DNA of 64,000 nt from RGIG2041 sp045652745 (GCA_045652745.1 JAZRUW010000027.1:1-64000), one strand, 5' to 3'. Shown: positions 33,443-40,937, counted from the first letter of the stretch. Notes: generated by a model from the sequence alone, not told the origin. Numbers and translations are program-made.

Positions 33443-34273
33443 GTGAAAAAAACGCTTTCTGCCTATCCGTACCTTGTGTGGGCAGCACTTTTTATTGTTG
33501 TGCCGCTTTTGCTTGTGGCGTATTACGGCTTTACTGTAGAGCAGGCGGACGGTTCTATGGTGTTTTCGCTTGAAAATTTCAAGCACTTTTTCACCAGTGA
33601 AATCTATCTGCAGGCGCTCTGGCGCTCCATCTGGATGGCGGCGGTCGCTACGGCCATTTGTCTGCTTTTAGGCTATCCCGTGGCGTACTATCTTTCGGGC
33701 ACGCTGTTTAAAAACAAAGGCCTGTTAATTTTGCTTTTGGTCATCCCGATGTGGATGAATCTGCTTTTGCGTACCTACGCGTGGCTGATTTTGCTTGATA
33801 CCAAGGGCATCTTTAATACCTTGCTCGGCTTTGTGGGGCTCGGGCCGTATGAGTTTTTGTATGGTACGCACTCCATCATTTTCGGTATGGTGTATAATTT
33901 TTTGCCGTTTATGATTTTGCCGATTCATTCCGTGCTCGTAAAACTTGACGGCTCTCTTATAGAGGCAGCGCAGGATTTGGGTGCAAATCCGATGCGTGTG
34001 TTTTTTAAGGTGACGCTGCCTTTGTCGATGCCGGGCGTGTTCTCCGGAATTTCGATGGTATTTATGCCGGCGGTGACCACCTTTGCGATTTCAGATATTT
34101 TAAGCGGACGTAAAATTCAGCTCATGGGTAATGTAATTGAAAATCAGTTTTTGCGCGCGGACAACTGGAACTACGGCTCCACCATGTCGCTGATTTTGAT
34201 GGTGCTGATTTTAATTACAATGTTTATCTCCTCCAAGGCGGATAAAGATTCGGAAGGAGGCGGTATGTTATGA
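33443..34273 (+). CDS. potB: Polyamine ABC transporter permease PotB
   Basis: 276 residues, GTG start two bases after potA with AAGGAGG. Six membrane helices. The ABC-interaction EAA loop is EAAQDLGANPMRVFFKVTLPLSMPG (about residues 170-195). Forms the channel with PotC. Its stop overlaps potC by four bases (ATGA). Confidence 0.95.
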   Translation: MKKTLSAYPYLVWAALFIVVPLLLVAYYGFTVEQADGSMVFSLENFKHFFTSEIYLQALWRSIWMAAVATAICLLLGYPVAYYLSGTLFKNKGLLILLLVIPMWMNLLLRTYAWLILLDTKGIFNTLLGFVGLGPYEFLYGTHSIIFGMVYNFLPFMILPIHSVLVKLDGSLIEAAQDLGANPMRVFFKVTLPLSMPGVFSGISMVFMPAVTTFAISDILSGRKIQLMGNVIENQFLRADNWNYGSTMSLILMVLILITMFISSKADKDSEGGGML

Positions 34274-35040
34274 GTAAAGCACTCAAAAAACTTTACGTCT
34301 CTCTCATATTTGTATTTATGTATGCCCCGATTGCGGTTTTGGCGATTTATTCATTTAATGATTCCAAATTCCGTACGGCGCAGTGGAAAGGGTTTACCTT
34401 TAAGTGGTACGAAAAACTCTTTGAAAATGAGCAGATGCTCGGCGCGTTGCAGACGACTTTGTACATCGCATTTTTGTCTGCCGTGATTGCTACAATTATC
34501 GGCACGCTGGCCGCAATCGGTATCCACAATATGGGTAAGCGCACCAAGGGTGTCGTGATGGCGGTGACCAATCTTCCGGTACTCAATCCGGATATTGTAA
34601 CGGGTATTGCGCTGATGCTCTTGTATGTATTTGTCGGCATCCCGCTCGGCAGAACATCGCTTCTATTGTCGCATATTACCTTTAATATTCCGTACGTGAT
34701 TATTTCCGTTCTGCCCAAACTCGGACAGCTCAATAAAAACATGTACGAGGCGGCGCTGGATTTGGGCGCAAGTCCGACCTATGCGTACCGCAAAATTATT
34801 TTGCCGGAAATTCTGCCCGGTATCATTACCGGTTTTCTGTTCTCGGTGACGCTGTCGATTGACGATTTTGTCATCAGTTTCTTTACATCGAGAACGGAAA
34901 ATTTGTCCATCTACATTTACAATGCGGTCAGCAAAAAGTATGACCCGTCCATCAATGCACTTTCGACTTTGATGTTTGCGGTTATCTTTATCTTGCTCGT
35001 GATTGTAAATAAGCGAAGTGTGAAGGGGGAAAAACAATGA
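34270..35040 (+). CDS. potC: Polyamine ABC transporter permease PotC
   Basis: 256 residues, six membrane helices. The EAA loop is EAALDLGASPTYAYRKIILPEILPG, and IDDFVISFFTSR is typical of PotC. Overlaps potB and potD by four bases each, so all three are translationally coupled. Confidence 0.95.
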   Translation: MSKALKKLYVSLIFVFMYAPIAVLAIYSFNDSKFRTAQWKGFTFKWYEKLFENEQMLGALQTTLYIAFLSAVIATIIGTLAAIGIHNMGKRTKGVVMAVTNLPVLNPDIVTGIALMLLYVFVGIPLGRTSLLLSHITFNIPYVIISVLPKLGQLNKNMYEAALDLGASPTYAYRKIILPEILPGIITGFLFSVTLSIDDFVISFFTSRTENLSIYIYNAVSKKYDPSINALSTLMFAVIFILLVIVNKRSVKGEKQ

Positions 35041-36068
35041 AAAAGGTTTTAGCTGTAGTTTTAATGCTGACACTCGTGGCTTGTCTGTTTTCGGGTTGCA
35101 GTGATGACCGCGTAACCATTCGCGTATACAACTGGGGCGAATACATCGACGAGGATATGATTGACCTGTTTGAAGAAGAAACGGGCATCCGCGTGGATTA
35201 TACCACATTTAACGATAACGAAAGCATGTATGCTAAGGTAAAAAATGCCGGTGACGATTCCTACGATGTTATCGTGCCCTCGGACTATATGATTAAGCAG
35301 ATGATTGCAGAAGATATGCTTCTGCCGCTCAACAAGGCAAATATTCCGAATCTTGTGAATGTAGATGATATTTATGTAAATCCGAGTTATGACCCGGAGA
35401 GCGCGTATTCCGTGCCTTACCTTGCAGGTCTGGTCGGTATTTTGTATAACACCGATGAGGTGGATGAGGAAATTACAAGTTGGCGCGCGCTCTTTGACGA
35501 AAAGTACGCAGGCAAGGTTTGTATGCTCGATTCTATGCGTGACTCCATCGGCTTGACGCTCAAAATGCTCGGCTATTCGATGAACGATACCGATCCGGCG
35601 CATATCGAGGAAGCAAAGAACCTGCTTATCGCGCAAAAACCGAACGTGCTCGCTTACGGCACGGATGAGTTGACCGAGAAGGTTATGAGCGGTACGGCGG
35701 CGATGTCGATGGTATACCCGGGTGAGGGCATCGGCGCGGTTGCAGAGCAGCCGGAGAATTTGAAGTTTGTTATTCCGACAGAGGGTAGTAACCTCGCGGT
35801 GGATTCGTTTGTTATCCCGAAAAATTCTGCGCATCCGGCAGAGGCGGAAGCATTTATTAACTTTATGCTCCGTCCGGATGTAGCGGCTGCCAATGCGGTT
35901 GCCAGCGGCTATGCGACCACGAACAAAGCGGCGAAAGAATTACTGCCGCCGGAGGTTGCAAATAATGCATGTCTCTACCCGAGTGCGGACGTTATGGCAA
36001 AGTGTGAGGAATTTACCAGTGAAAACACCCCGTACGTAGAAGCGTGGAACGAGATTAAAGCTAGATAA
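35037..36068 (+). CDS. potD: Polyamine-binding lipoprotein PotD
   Basis: 343 residues. Lipoprotein signal MKKVLAVVLMLTLVACLFSGC with the lipobox cysteine at residue 21. Periplasmic-binding fold: VRIYNWGEYIDEDMIDLFEEETGIRVDYTTF (here TIRVYNWGEYID), VPSDYMIKQMI, NVLAYGTDELTEKVMSGTAAMSMVYPGEG and DSFVIPKNSAHPAEAEAFINFMLRPD, all classic PotD signatures. It captures spermidine or putrescine outside the membrane. The motif Trp-Gly-Glu-Tyr-Ile contacts polyamine in E. coli PotD. Confidence 0.95.
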   Translation: MKKVLAVVLMLTLVACLFSGCSDDRVTIRVYNWGEYIDEDMIDLFEEETGIRVDYTTFNDNESMYAKVKNAGDDSYDVIVPSDYMIKQMIAEDMLLPLNKANIPNLVNVDDIYVNPSYDPESAYSVPYLAGLVGILYNTDEVDEEITSWRALFDEKYAGKVCMLDSMRDSIGLTLKMLGYSMNDTDPAHIEEAKNLLIAQKPNVLAYGTDELTEKVMSGTAAMSMVYPGEGIGAVAEQPENLKFVIPTEGSNLAVDSFVIPKNSAHPAEAEAFINFMLRPDVAAANAVASGYATTNKAAKELLPPEVANNACLYPSADVMAKCEEFTSENTPYVEAWNEIKAR

Positions 36069-36090
36069 ATCTATTTGAAATTGAAAATCT

Positions 36091-36120
36091 GGAAGGGAAT
36101 GGCAATTGCCGTTCCCTTTT
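36091..36120 (+). terminator. Terminator of potABCD
   Basis: AAGGGAATGGCAATTGCCGT-type stem: AAGGGAA ... TTCCCTT with an inner GGCAATTGCC palindrome and T run. Confidence 0.85.
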
Positions 36121-36144
36121 GGTTTATAAATTTTGTATTTTTGC

Positions 36145-36173
36145 TTGACAATATGGGTAAAATATGCTAAACT
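36145..36173 (+). promoter_or_regulatory. Promoter of tRNA-Ser pair
   Basis: TTGACA, 17-base spacer, TAAACT, about 40 bases before the first tRNA. Confidence 0.8.
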
Positions 36174-36216
36174 AGTGTCTGCGGTTGCGAAGAAGAGCGC
36201 CTGACTGCGTTGATCT

Positions 36217-36303
36217 GGAGAGGTGTCCGAGTGGTTTAAGGAGCTGGTCTTGAAAACCAGTGATACGCAAGTACCAAGAGTTCGAATCTCTTCCTCTCCG
36301 CCA
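36217..36303 (+). tRNA. tRNA-Ser (anticodon TGA)
   Basis: Acceptor GGAGAGG / CCTCTCC, anticodon stem-loop CTGGT-CTTGAAA-ACCAG, long variable arm, T loop TTCGAAT, and encoded CCA at the 3' end. Confidence 0.95.
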
Positions 36304-36330
36304 CAATTTTATACCATTTTAATTCGGTTT

Positions 36331-36422
36331 GGAGAAGTACTCAAGTAGGCCGAAGAGGCGCCCCTGCTAAGGGTGTAGGTCGGGAAACCGGCGCGAGGGT
36401 TCGAATCCCTCCTTCTCCGCCA
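36331..36422 (+). tRNA. tRNA-Ser (anticodon GCT)
   Basis: Acceptor GGAGAAG / CTTCTCC, anticodon loop CTGCTAA between CGCCC and GGGTG, long variable arm, T loop TTCGAAT, encoded CCA. The prophage integrase begins about 130 bases downstream, so its 3' end is the likely integration target. Confidence 0.95.
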
Positions 36423-36429
36423 AAACAAG

Positions 36430-36475
36430 AAACCGCATAACAACGGGTTTTTCCCAGTGTTATGCGGTTTTTCTT
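36430..36475 (+). terminator. Terminator after tRNA-Ser pair
   Basis: AAACCGCATAACA / TGTTATGCGGTTT, 13 bp, with TTTTTCTTTGTTTT following. Confidence 0.88.
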
Positions 36476-36487
36476 TGTTTTGATTGT

Positions 36488-36508
36488 GCGACATATCGCG
36501 ACATATCG
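36488..36508. repeat. Direct repeat near prophage left end, possible integrase site
   Basis: GCGACATATC occurs twice in tandem, flanked by GTGC and GTGCGC, beside the integrase gene and just after tRNA-Ser(GCT). Arm-type or core integrase sites have this look. The true att core cannot be defined without the right end of the prophage, which is outside the window. Confidence 0.45.
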
Positions 36509-36549
36509 TGCGCATTTTGAATATATTTCTTTGTCAAATCTTTGTCAGC

Positions 36550-37596
36550 TTATGCGCTTATTTTGTTTTCGGCGATAAAGGTCAGCCATTTTTCTTTTGA
36601 GCTGCCCTGCCGCAGTTCGGAAAGGTGTGTGTAGATTTCAAGTGTGGTTTCGACATCGGCGTGACCTAACCATCTTTGTGCGGTTTTTACATCCACCCCG
36701 GCGTCATAGAGCATCGTAGCATATGCATGGCGCAGCTGATGCGGTGTTGCCTCGATGCCAAGCTCTGCTTTGTATTTATCCCACATACGAGTGAATTGCG
36801 AATCTCGATATAACTCGCCATATTGATTTGCGAAAATGTATTTGCCTCTCATTCGAGGCTTTAACAAGTCAAATATAAAATCCGGTAGCGGGATTTCGCG
36901 GTTGCCGGCTTCCGTTTTCGGCGAATATTTGATCTGTGGCACTTGGCCTATCCATTCCACTGTCTTTGATATGCGCACCGACTTGTCCTTTTTGTTGAAA
37001 TCGGAAGGCTCAAGCGCAAGCGCCTCACCTTTTCGACAGCCGGAGTACAGATAGAACAGCGCAAGCACAGCGGCATCCGTATCCTTTTTTGTTTTGATTT
37101 TTTCAATATCTATATCTTTTGGTGGTTCTCTTTTTTTCTGCGGCAGGTCCTTTGGGAGTTTAGCATCTTTGCATGGGTTGCTTTTCAGCATTCTGTGCTC
37201 CACAGCGTAATCAAATATCAGACTACATACGAGCTTGCGTGATTGTACGGTCTTTTTCGCGTAGCCTTGTTTTTTGAGTGCTTTTAAAAATGCGCTGATG
37301 TCAGCAGTCTCGATTTCCTTGATGTGCATATCCCCAAAAGCCTTTACTACTTGTGCCTTCGCCGGGCGGTATTGCTTCAAGGTGTTGTTCTGCAGGGATG
37401 GCCAGTGCTCTTTTTCCCAATTGTCGGCTACAATTTTAAACAACTCGCCGCGTTCCAATTTCTCTTTGTATTCTATCATTTGCCGGGCGATGTCACGCTC
37501 TGCAGCCTTCTCGGTTTTGGCACGGCTGTAAAAGTGTACCGGCTCACCGTTTATCACGATGGTTTTCGGCCATCTGCCGTCTGGTCTTTGTTTCAT
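36550..37596 (-). CDS. int: Prophage tyrosine integrase
   Basis: 348 residues. An N-terminal arm-binding region (about 1-60) precedes the SAM-like core-binding domain (60-150, LQNNTLKQYRPAKAQVV) and a catalytic domain with Arg in YLYSGCRKGEALAL, HxxR in TPHQLRHAYATML, the WLGHADVETT His and the nucleophile Tyr in LEIYTHLSE. It inserts and excises the prophage. Points left toward the tRNA-Ser gene, as usual at the attL end. Confidence 0.95.
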   Translation of the reverse strand: MKQRPDGRWPKTIVINGEPVHFYSRAKTEKAAERDIARQMIEYKEKLERGELFKIVADNWEKEHWPSLQNNTLKQYRPAKAQVVKAFGDMHIKEIETADISAFLKALKKQGYAKKTVQSRKLVCSLIFDYAVEHRMLKSNPCKDAKLPKDLPQKKREPPKDIDIEKIKTKKDTDAAVLALFYLYSGCRKGEALALEPSDFNKKDKSVRISKTVEWIGQVPQIKYSPKTEAGNREIPLPDFIFDLLKPRMRGKYIFANQYGELYRDSQFTRMWDKYKAELGIEATPHQLRHAYATMLYDAGVDVKTAQRWLGHADVETTLEIYTHLSELRQGSSKEKWLTFIAENKISA

Positions 37597-37709
37597 TAAA
37601 ATAACACATTCCCTTCTGAAAATTAGTATTGCAAATAAGAAGGAAATGCGCTATAATGAGTGCGAAGCCATTTTCCTTCAATTTGGTGTTGTTGGTTTTG
37701 GTTTTCGTC

Positions 37710-37745
37710 ATAACCCTTGGCATTGCCGTGCCGGGGGTTATTTTT
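37710..37745 (-). terminator. Terminator below lysogeny genes
   Basis: AACCC ... TTGGCA / TGCC ... GGGGTT hairpin in the gap between the integrase and the zinc-ribbon gene. It has a T run in the rightward direction and weaker features leftward. Confidence 0.45.
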
Positions 37746-37748
37746 TAA

Positions 37749-38294
37749 TTATCCTAAAAATCCTGCAAAAAAGCCGATAAAGATACATACAAGTATAAGT
37801 ATGAGAATGGCAATGAACGGACCCACTACACAACCGATAGCCGTTTGGCTGACTTTTTCCGCCGGTGTAGGTTCGCCGCAATGCGGGCAACGCTTTGCGC
37901 GTGGGGATATGGCAGCACCGCACACTTTACAAGTGATTGTACCTGGTCTCAAATTTACAGAGGAAATAGAGTTTGCATCAGCCTTTGATGTGGAGTGAGC
38001 CTGCACTTTTTCCTCCGGCAACTTTTCGCCGTTTGCATATATATCCATTTTGCTAGTTTTTGCATTGAATTTTGTCATGAAATTTGCATTTTCGCCATTA
38101 ATGTTTACTTTTATAATCGTTTCTTTTTTCCACATCGAAATTGAAATAATGTGCTCTCCATTTTCAACTTCACACTCGAACTGCTTGCCGTTGGCAATCT
38201 TACCTACTATGCTATCGTCTATTTTAACTACGCAGCTGACAGCGCTACCGCCCATGACGCTTTTTCTATTGATAACAATCTTTGTTTTCTCCAT
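37749..38294 (-). CDS. Zinc-ribbon membrane protein in lysogeny module
   Basis: 181 residues. Residues 1-95 form a beta-rich domain (IVINRKSVMGGSAVSCVVKIDDS, GEHIISISMWKKETIIKVNING) and are followed by a linker. A zinc ribbon CKVCGAAISPRAKRCPHCGE (about 118-137) precedes a C-terminal membrane helix (about 155-178, VVGPFIAILILILVCIFIGFFAG). The start has AAGGGAGC 8 bases upstream and is 13 bases after the CI repressor, so the gene is expressed with the repressor in lysogens. That placement suggests lysogenic conversion, for example superinfection exclusion. I know no characterised member. Confidence 0.8.
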   Translation of the reverse strand: MEKTKIVINRKSVMGGSAVSCVVKIDDSIVGKIANGKQFECEVENGEHIISISMWKKETIIKVNINGENANFMTKFNAKTSKMDIYANGEKLPEEKVQAHSTSKADANSISSVNLRPGTITCKVCGAAISPRAKRCPHCGEPTPAEKVSQTAIGCVVGPFIAILILILVCIFIGFFAGFLG

Positions 38295-38307
38295 TTTTAA
38301 AGCTCCC

Positions 38308-38988
38308 TTATATTTCTCTTATCAGCAGCACCGGCATGCCGAGTACACGGCAATGCTCCAGTGCTTCACCTTCAATTGTTTTTGGCATATACTCCGGATT
38401 TATCGGGAGCATGCGCAACCAGTCCTCGCCCTGGACATATTCTACCTTTTTGAGCGTTACATTTTCATCGTCGTACAGTATTGCGCCGATTTCGCCGGAA
38501 CGGTTTAATGTCGACTGTCTTAATATAAGTACTTTGTCCCCGTCCATATAGAGCGGATACATACTGTCGCCGACTACTTTTAATACGAAGAAATCTGATG
38601 CCTTTCGCCCACGTAGATAGGATGTTGGTACATCCACCGTATCGCCGGACCAATCCTCAACGGCAAGTTTGTCATATCCTGCAGCCACATCTCCGATAAC
38701 CGGGAATGTCACGACATCCTCTGCGATGCGAGGATGCTGCAGAATAATGCTCGACCGTGAATTACTTGATGTAGATTTTCCGTTCAAATAATCTATAGAC
38801 ACATTAAACAAATCCGCAATACAGGTAATTGTATATATTTCCGGTGTTTGAAACCCAGTTTCCCATTTGCTTATCATCACGCGATCGGTTTTTAGATTGT
38901 ACTGTTCGCGCAATCGTTTTGCCATTTCTTCTTGTGTTAATTTGTGAGCCTTGCGAAGTTCTCGAAGGCGAGTTTGTAAATTACTCAT
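38308..38988 (-). CDS. CI-type prophage repressor with S24 self-cleavage domain
   Basis: 226 residues from ATG 38988 (GGAGGGG upstream). An XRE helix-turn-helix (residues 5-70, LRELRKAHKLTQEEMAKRL ... ISKWETGFQTPE) is followed by the LexA/CI peptidase fold. Cleavage is likely in VAAGYD (Ala-Gly). The catalytic Ser is in VVGDSMYPLYMDGD and the Lys is in ENVTLKKVEY. It keeps the prophage silent and is inactivated by RecA after DNA damage. Three operators at 39023-39369 fit its role. Confidence 0.95.
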   Translation of the reverse strand: MSNLQTRLRELRKAHKLTQEEMAKRLREQYNLKTDRVMISKWETGFQTPEIYTITCIADLFNVSIDYLNGKSTSSNSRSSIILQHPRIAEDVVTFPVIGDVAAGYDKLAVEDWSGDTVDVPTSYLRGRKASDFFVLKVVGDSMYPLYMDGDKVLILRQSTLNRSGEIGAILYDDENVTLKKVEYVQGEDWLRMLPINPEYMPKTIEGEALEHCRVLGMPVLLIREI

Positions 38989-39009
38989 GTAATCCCCTCC
39001 GTTAATGCA

Positions 39010-39038
39010 ATAATAACATAAATGTGTCGAAAGTGCAA
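39010..39038 (-). promoter_or_regulatory. Leftward lysogeny promoter
   Basis: Minus strand TTGCAC, 17-base spacer, TATTAT, ending about 20 bases before the repressor ATG. Operator O1 overlaps its -35 and spacer. Confidence 0.8.
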
Positions 39039-39040
39039 CA
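39023..39040. promoter_or_regulatory. Repressor operator O1
   Basis: TGTGTCG-4-TGCAACA. The left half matches O2 and O3 exactly and the right half has two changes. It lies over the leftward promoter. Confidence 0.75.
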
Positions 39041-39068
39041 GTTTTTTGAGATTTTTTTAAAAAAAGTG

Positions 39069-39097
39069 TTGACAAAGGAACGAAACGGTGCTAACAT
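39069..39097 (+). promoter_or_regulatory. Rightward early (lytic) promoter
   Basis: TTGACA, 17-base spacer, TAACAT. Operator O2 covers its start point. Confidence 0.85.
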
Positions 39098-39100
39098 AAA

Positions 39101-39118
39101 TGTGTCGACAACGAAACA
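39101..39118. promoter_or_regulatory. Repressor operator O2
   Basis: Perfect dyad TGTGTCG-ACAA-CGAAACA (half-site TGTNTCG), 78 bases from O1, just past the lytic promoter. Confidence 0.85.
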
Positions 39119-39133
39119 ATGGAGGTGATATGG

Positions 39134-39349
39134 ATGGGAAAACGCGAAATTAAGCACCCGGAATATTATGCAATTCCAGGGTATATGATTTTAGCAAAAA
39201 AGAGCGATGAAGACTGTGCGGATTTTCTTGATATGAGCGTTAGAACTTATAAAGAAAAGATTAAAGGTTTTTCGGATTTTTCTGCTGAACAAGGAAGAAA
39301 ATTAGCGGAGTTTTTGGGAGTTACGCAGAGTGAAATTTTTTTAATTTAA
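39134..39349 (+). CDS. Small Cro-like early protein
   Basis: 71 residues: MGKREIKHPEYYAIPGYMILAKKSDEDCADFLDMSVRTYKEKIKGFSDFSAEQGRKLAEFLG. It has a short helix-turn-helix pattern (SDEDCADFLDMSVRTYKEKI) and position as first gene of the lytic transcript, as for Cro/antirepressor proteins. GGAGGTGA lies 5 bases before the ATG at 39134. An upstream in-frame ATG overlaps that site and is not used. Flanked by O2 and O3. Confidence 0.75.
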   Translation: MGKREIKHPEYYAIPGYMILAKKSDEDCADFLDMSVRTYKEKIKGFSDFSAEQGRKLAEFLGVTQSEIFLI

Positions 39350-39351
39350 AA

Positions 39352-39369
39352 TGTGTCGACAACGAAACA
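39352..39369. promoter_or_regulatory. Repressor operator O3
   Basis: Perfect second copy of TGTGTCG-ACAA-CGAAACA, 251 bases right of O2, directly after the Cro-like gene. No clear promoter overlaps it, so a looping or roadblock role is likely. Confidence 0.8.
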
Positions 39370-39393
39370 TGTCTTACGAAAAGAGGTGAAAAT

Positions 39394-39483
39394 ATGAAAA
39401 GGTTTTTCAAAGAGTATGGATGGACTATTTTAGTATCTGCCATAGCTTCGGCAATATGTAATTTGATAATAAAGTGGTTATAA
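39394..39483 (+). CDS. 29-residue membrane peptide
   Basis: MKRFFKEYGWTILVSAIASAICNLIIKWL: a charged N-terminus and a single hydrophobic helix (residues 10-28). A good ribosome site (AGAGGTGA, 6 bases) and the operator O3 upstream argue that it is translated under repressor control. Its 3' 59 bases lie antisense to the end of the next, convergent gene. Size and layout resemble type I toxin peptides, but no antitoxin RNA promoter is evident. Confidence 0.55.
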   Translation: MKRFFKEYGWTILVSAIASAICNLIIKWL

Positions 39484-39784
39484 AGGCGACAACAATCGGA
39501 ATCCAAGCATTTTTTAGCCATAATTCACGGAACTTTAAAGCTTTGTGCTCAAAGTAATGTAAACCTTCGTGAGTCAGTATAACAGAGGCGGGGCTATCTT
39601 CATCAAATGTCGGATAGTATGAATCAAGCAATCCTTGCTTTATCAAATATTCGCAAGCTGCATTCAGTTCAGAATAATGCATATTTACATCTGCGCTTGA
39701 AACATCTATAAGCTCTCCTAAGTCGTCGCTATGATGGTTAACTATGTATTTGATTACTTTTTTAGCTTTTTTATCTAATACCAT
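39425..39784 (-). CDS. Winged-helix-like protein with C-terminal membrane helix
   Basis: 119 residues from ATG 39784 (GAGGTGATTGTA upstream). The N-terminal part (KKAKKVIKYIVNHHSDDLGELID ... LNAACEYLIKQGLLDSYYPTFDEDSPASVILTHEGLHYFEHKA) has the pattern of a winged helix such as YjcQ. The C-terminal ~22 residues are a membrane helix (IPIVVAFITTLLSNYILPKLW). It is the only minus-strand gene inside the early region, so it may be expressed in the lysogen. Function unknown. It is convergent with, and overlaps, the 29-residue peptide. Confidence 0.7.
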   Translation of the reverse strand: MVLDKKAKKVIKYIVNHHSDDLGELIDVSSADVNMHYSELNAACEYLIKQGLLDSYYPTFDEDSPASVILTHEGLHYFEHKALKFRELWLKNAWIPIVVAFITTLLSNYILPKLWQILK

Positions 39785-39848
39785 TACAATCACCTCAGCG
39801 TGATTATACCACAACAGAAAAATTAAGGCAAGAAAGAAGGTGACAAAC

Positions 39849-40043
39849 ATGCCTTTGGAAAAAGAGGGATATAGAGAAAATCTTGAGCGCATCAAAGAGC
39901 GTTTTCCTACCAAAGAAATTTTGAGACCGGGTGAAGTCGCAGATTTTTTAGGTGTATCAAAACGGACGGTGCAGAGGATGTTCAATTTTAATCAATTTGG
40001 TCATATCTCTGTTGCCAGCCTGGCGCGGCAGATATGTAGTTAG
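39849..40043 (+). CDS. Small MerR/excisionase-like DNA-binding protein
   Basis: 64 residues: a LKPGEVADFLGVSKRTVQRMF-type helix-turn-helix (here LRPGEVADFLGVSKRTVQRMFNF) ending with GHISVASLARQIC. Excisionase or early regulator by size and position. AGAAGG lies 7 bases before the ATG at 39849. Confidence 0.75.
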   Translation: MPLEKEGYRENLERIKERFPTKEILRPGEVADFLGVSKRTVQRMFNFNQFGHISVASLARQICS

Positions 40044-40060
40044 AAAGGAGAGAAATACAT

Positions 40061-40210
40061 ATGATGAAGTTCTTACGCCGCATATCCGGTCTGCCGGAGC
40101 TGACGGCTAAAGATGTTATCGAGGGTTTAATCGGCGCTACACTTCTTGTAGTGATGTTTTACGGCATTATTTTACTGGCCTCCGGAAGCGCGCCGGTGAA
40201 CGCATTATGA
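40061..40210 (+). CDS. 49-residue phage membrane protein
   Basis: MMKFLRRISGLPELTAKDVIEG followed by one membrane helix (about residues 22-41, LIGATLLVVMFYGIILLA). AAAGGAGAG precedes the ATG. Stop lies beside the next start. Function unknown; small membrane proteins of this kind are common in early phage operons. Confidence 0.65.
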   Translation: MMKFLRRISGLPELTAKDVIEGLIGATLLVVMFYGIILLASGSAPVNAL

Positions 40211-40224
40211 AGGGAGGTGTAGTT

Positions 40225-40434
40225 GTGGGCGGAACTGTAAACGGCGCGGATCACGAGAAGGAAATGCTCAAGACGATTATGATTCGTGAGTTTGAACGCG
40301 CGTTGCGTAGTGCAAAGAACACAGTCGGATTGACACAGGCTTTTTGGGTGAGCGTGTGTCATGTGGTATCGGACAAGCTCAAGAAAGAGTTTGGTGTTAT
40401 TGCAAAATTCAGTTTGGAAGAAGGTGAGGAGTGA
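40225..40434 (+). CDS. Phage early protein of unknown function
   Basis: 69 residues from a GTG at 40225, preceded by GGAGGTG with 6-base spacing. The earlier in-frame ATG at 40207 overlaps that site. Helical, charged: HEKEMLKTIMIREFERALRSAKNTVGLTQAFWVSVCHVVSDKLKKEF. Stop overlaps the next ATG. No family recognised. Confidence 0.65.
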   Translation: MGGTVNGADHEKEMLKTIMIREFERALRSAKNTVGLTQAFWVSVCHVVSDKLKKEFGVIAKFSLEEGEE

Positions 40435-40646
40435 TGGCACAAAAAACACAGATTGTGTGTGATAAATGCGGAAAGGAAATAGTTAATCCGTACAATGGCT
40501 ACTCACCAACTTATAGAATTAAAGACTTTTCTGCAAGGATAACACTGTATGGAGTTGGCGAAGCAAGGTATGGCACAGGACAAAGAATAGATTTGTGCCT
40601 GGAATGCTATGAGAAATTTATAAACTTTTTGGAAGAAGGTGATTGA
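40434..40646 (+). CDS. Small zinc-finger phage protein
   Basis: 70 residues: IVCDKCGKEIVNPYNG at the N-terminus and IDLCLECYEKFINFLEE at the C-terminus, two CxxC pairs that would bind one zinc. Starts on the ATG overlapping the preceding stop (TGATG). Role unknown. Confidence 0.7.
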   Translation: MAQKTQIVCDKCGKEIVNPYNGYSPTYRIKDFSARITLYGVGEARYGTGQRIDLCLECYEKFINFLEEGD

Positions 40647-40647
40647 T

Positions 40648-40890
40648 GTGTGTATGGAATGCTTGCAAACGCCGTGCCACCCGAGATGTCCGAATGCACC
40701 GGATGATATTCATCCGAAATGCGGCCATTGCGACGGTGAAATCAAACCGAATCCGCTTACGGGATTGTATATGGCATATCCTTTGCCGGACGGCGGATAT
40801 TTGTGTGATTCTTGCGCCAATGAAATGGACGGGCATGAATTTGCTTGTCTGATGGGTATAGACAAGGTGGTGATGCAGGATGTGGAATAA
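40648..40890 (+). CDS. Small cysteine-rich phage protein
   Basis: About 80 residues; the start is uncertain between GTG 40639 and GTG 40648. CMECLQTPCHPRCPNAPDD, then PKCGHCDGEIKPNP and YLCDSCANEMDGHEF give several CxxC pairs, two likely zinc sites. Common in clostridial phages before the replication genes. Function unknown. Confidence 0.65.
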   Translation: MCMECLQTPCHPRCPNAPDDIHPKCGHCDGEIKPNPLTGLYMAYPLPDGGYLCDSCANEMDGHEFACLMGIDKVVMQDVE

Positions 40891-40903
40891 ACAAAGAAAA
40901 AAC

Positions 40904-40937
40904 GCCCCCGATGTTGGCGCATCATTCGTGGGGGCGC
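40904..40937. other. GC-rich hairpin
   Basis: CGCCCCC / GGGGGCG flanking a 20-base loop, after the cysteine-rich gene. No T run follows, so it may be an mRNA processing or stability hairpin rather than a terminator. Confidence 0.5.

Noticed and set aside
37597..37748. Extra gene between integrase and zinc-ribbon protein
   Set aside because: Only short frames without ribosome sites; likely promoter region of the integrase.
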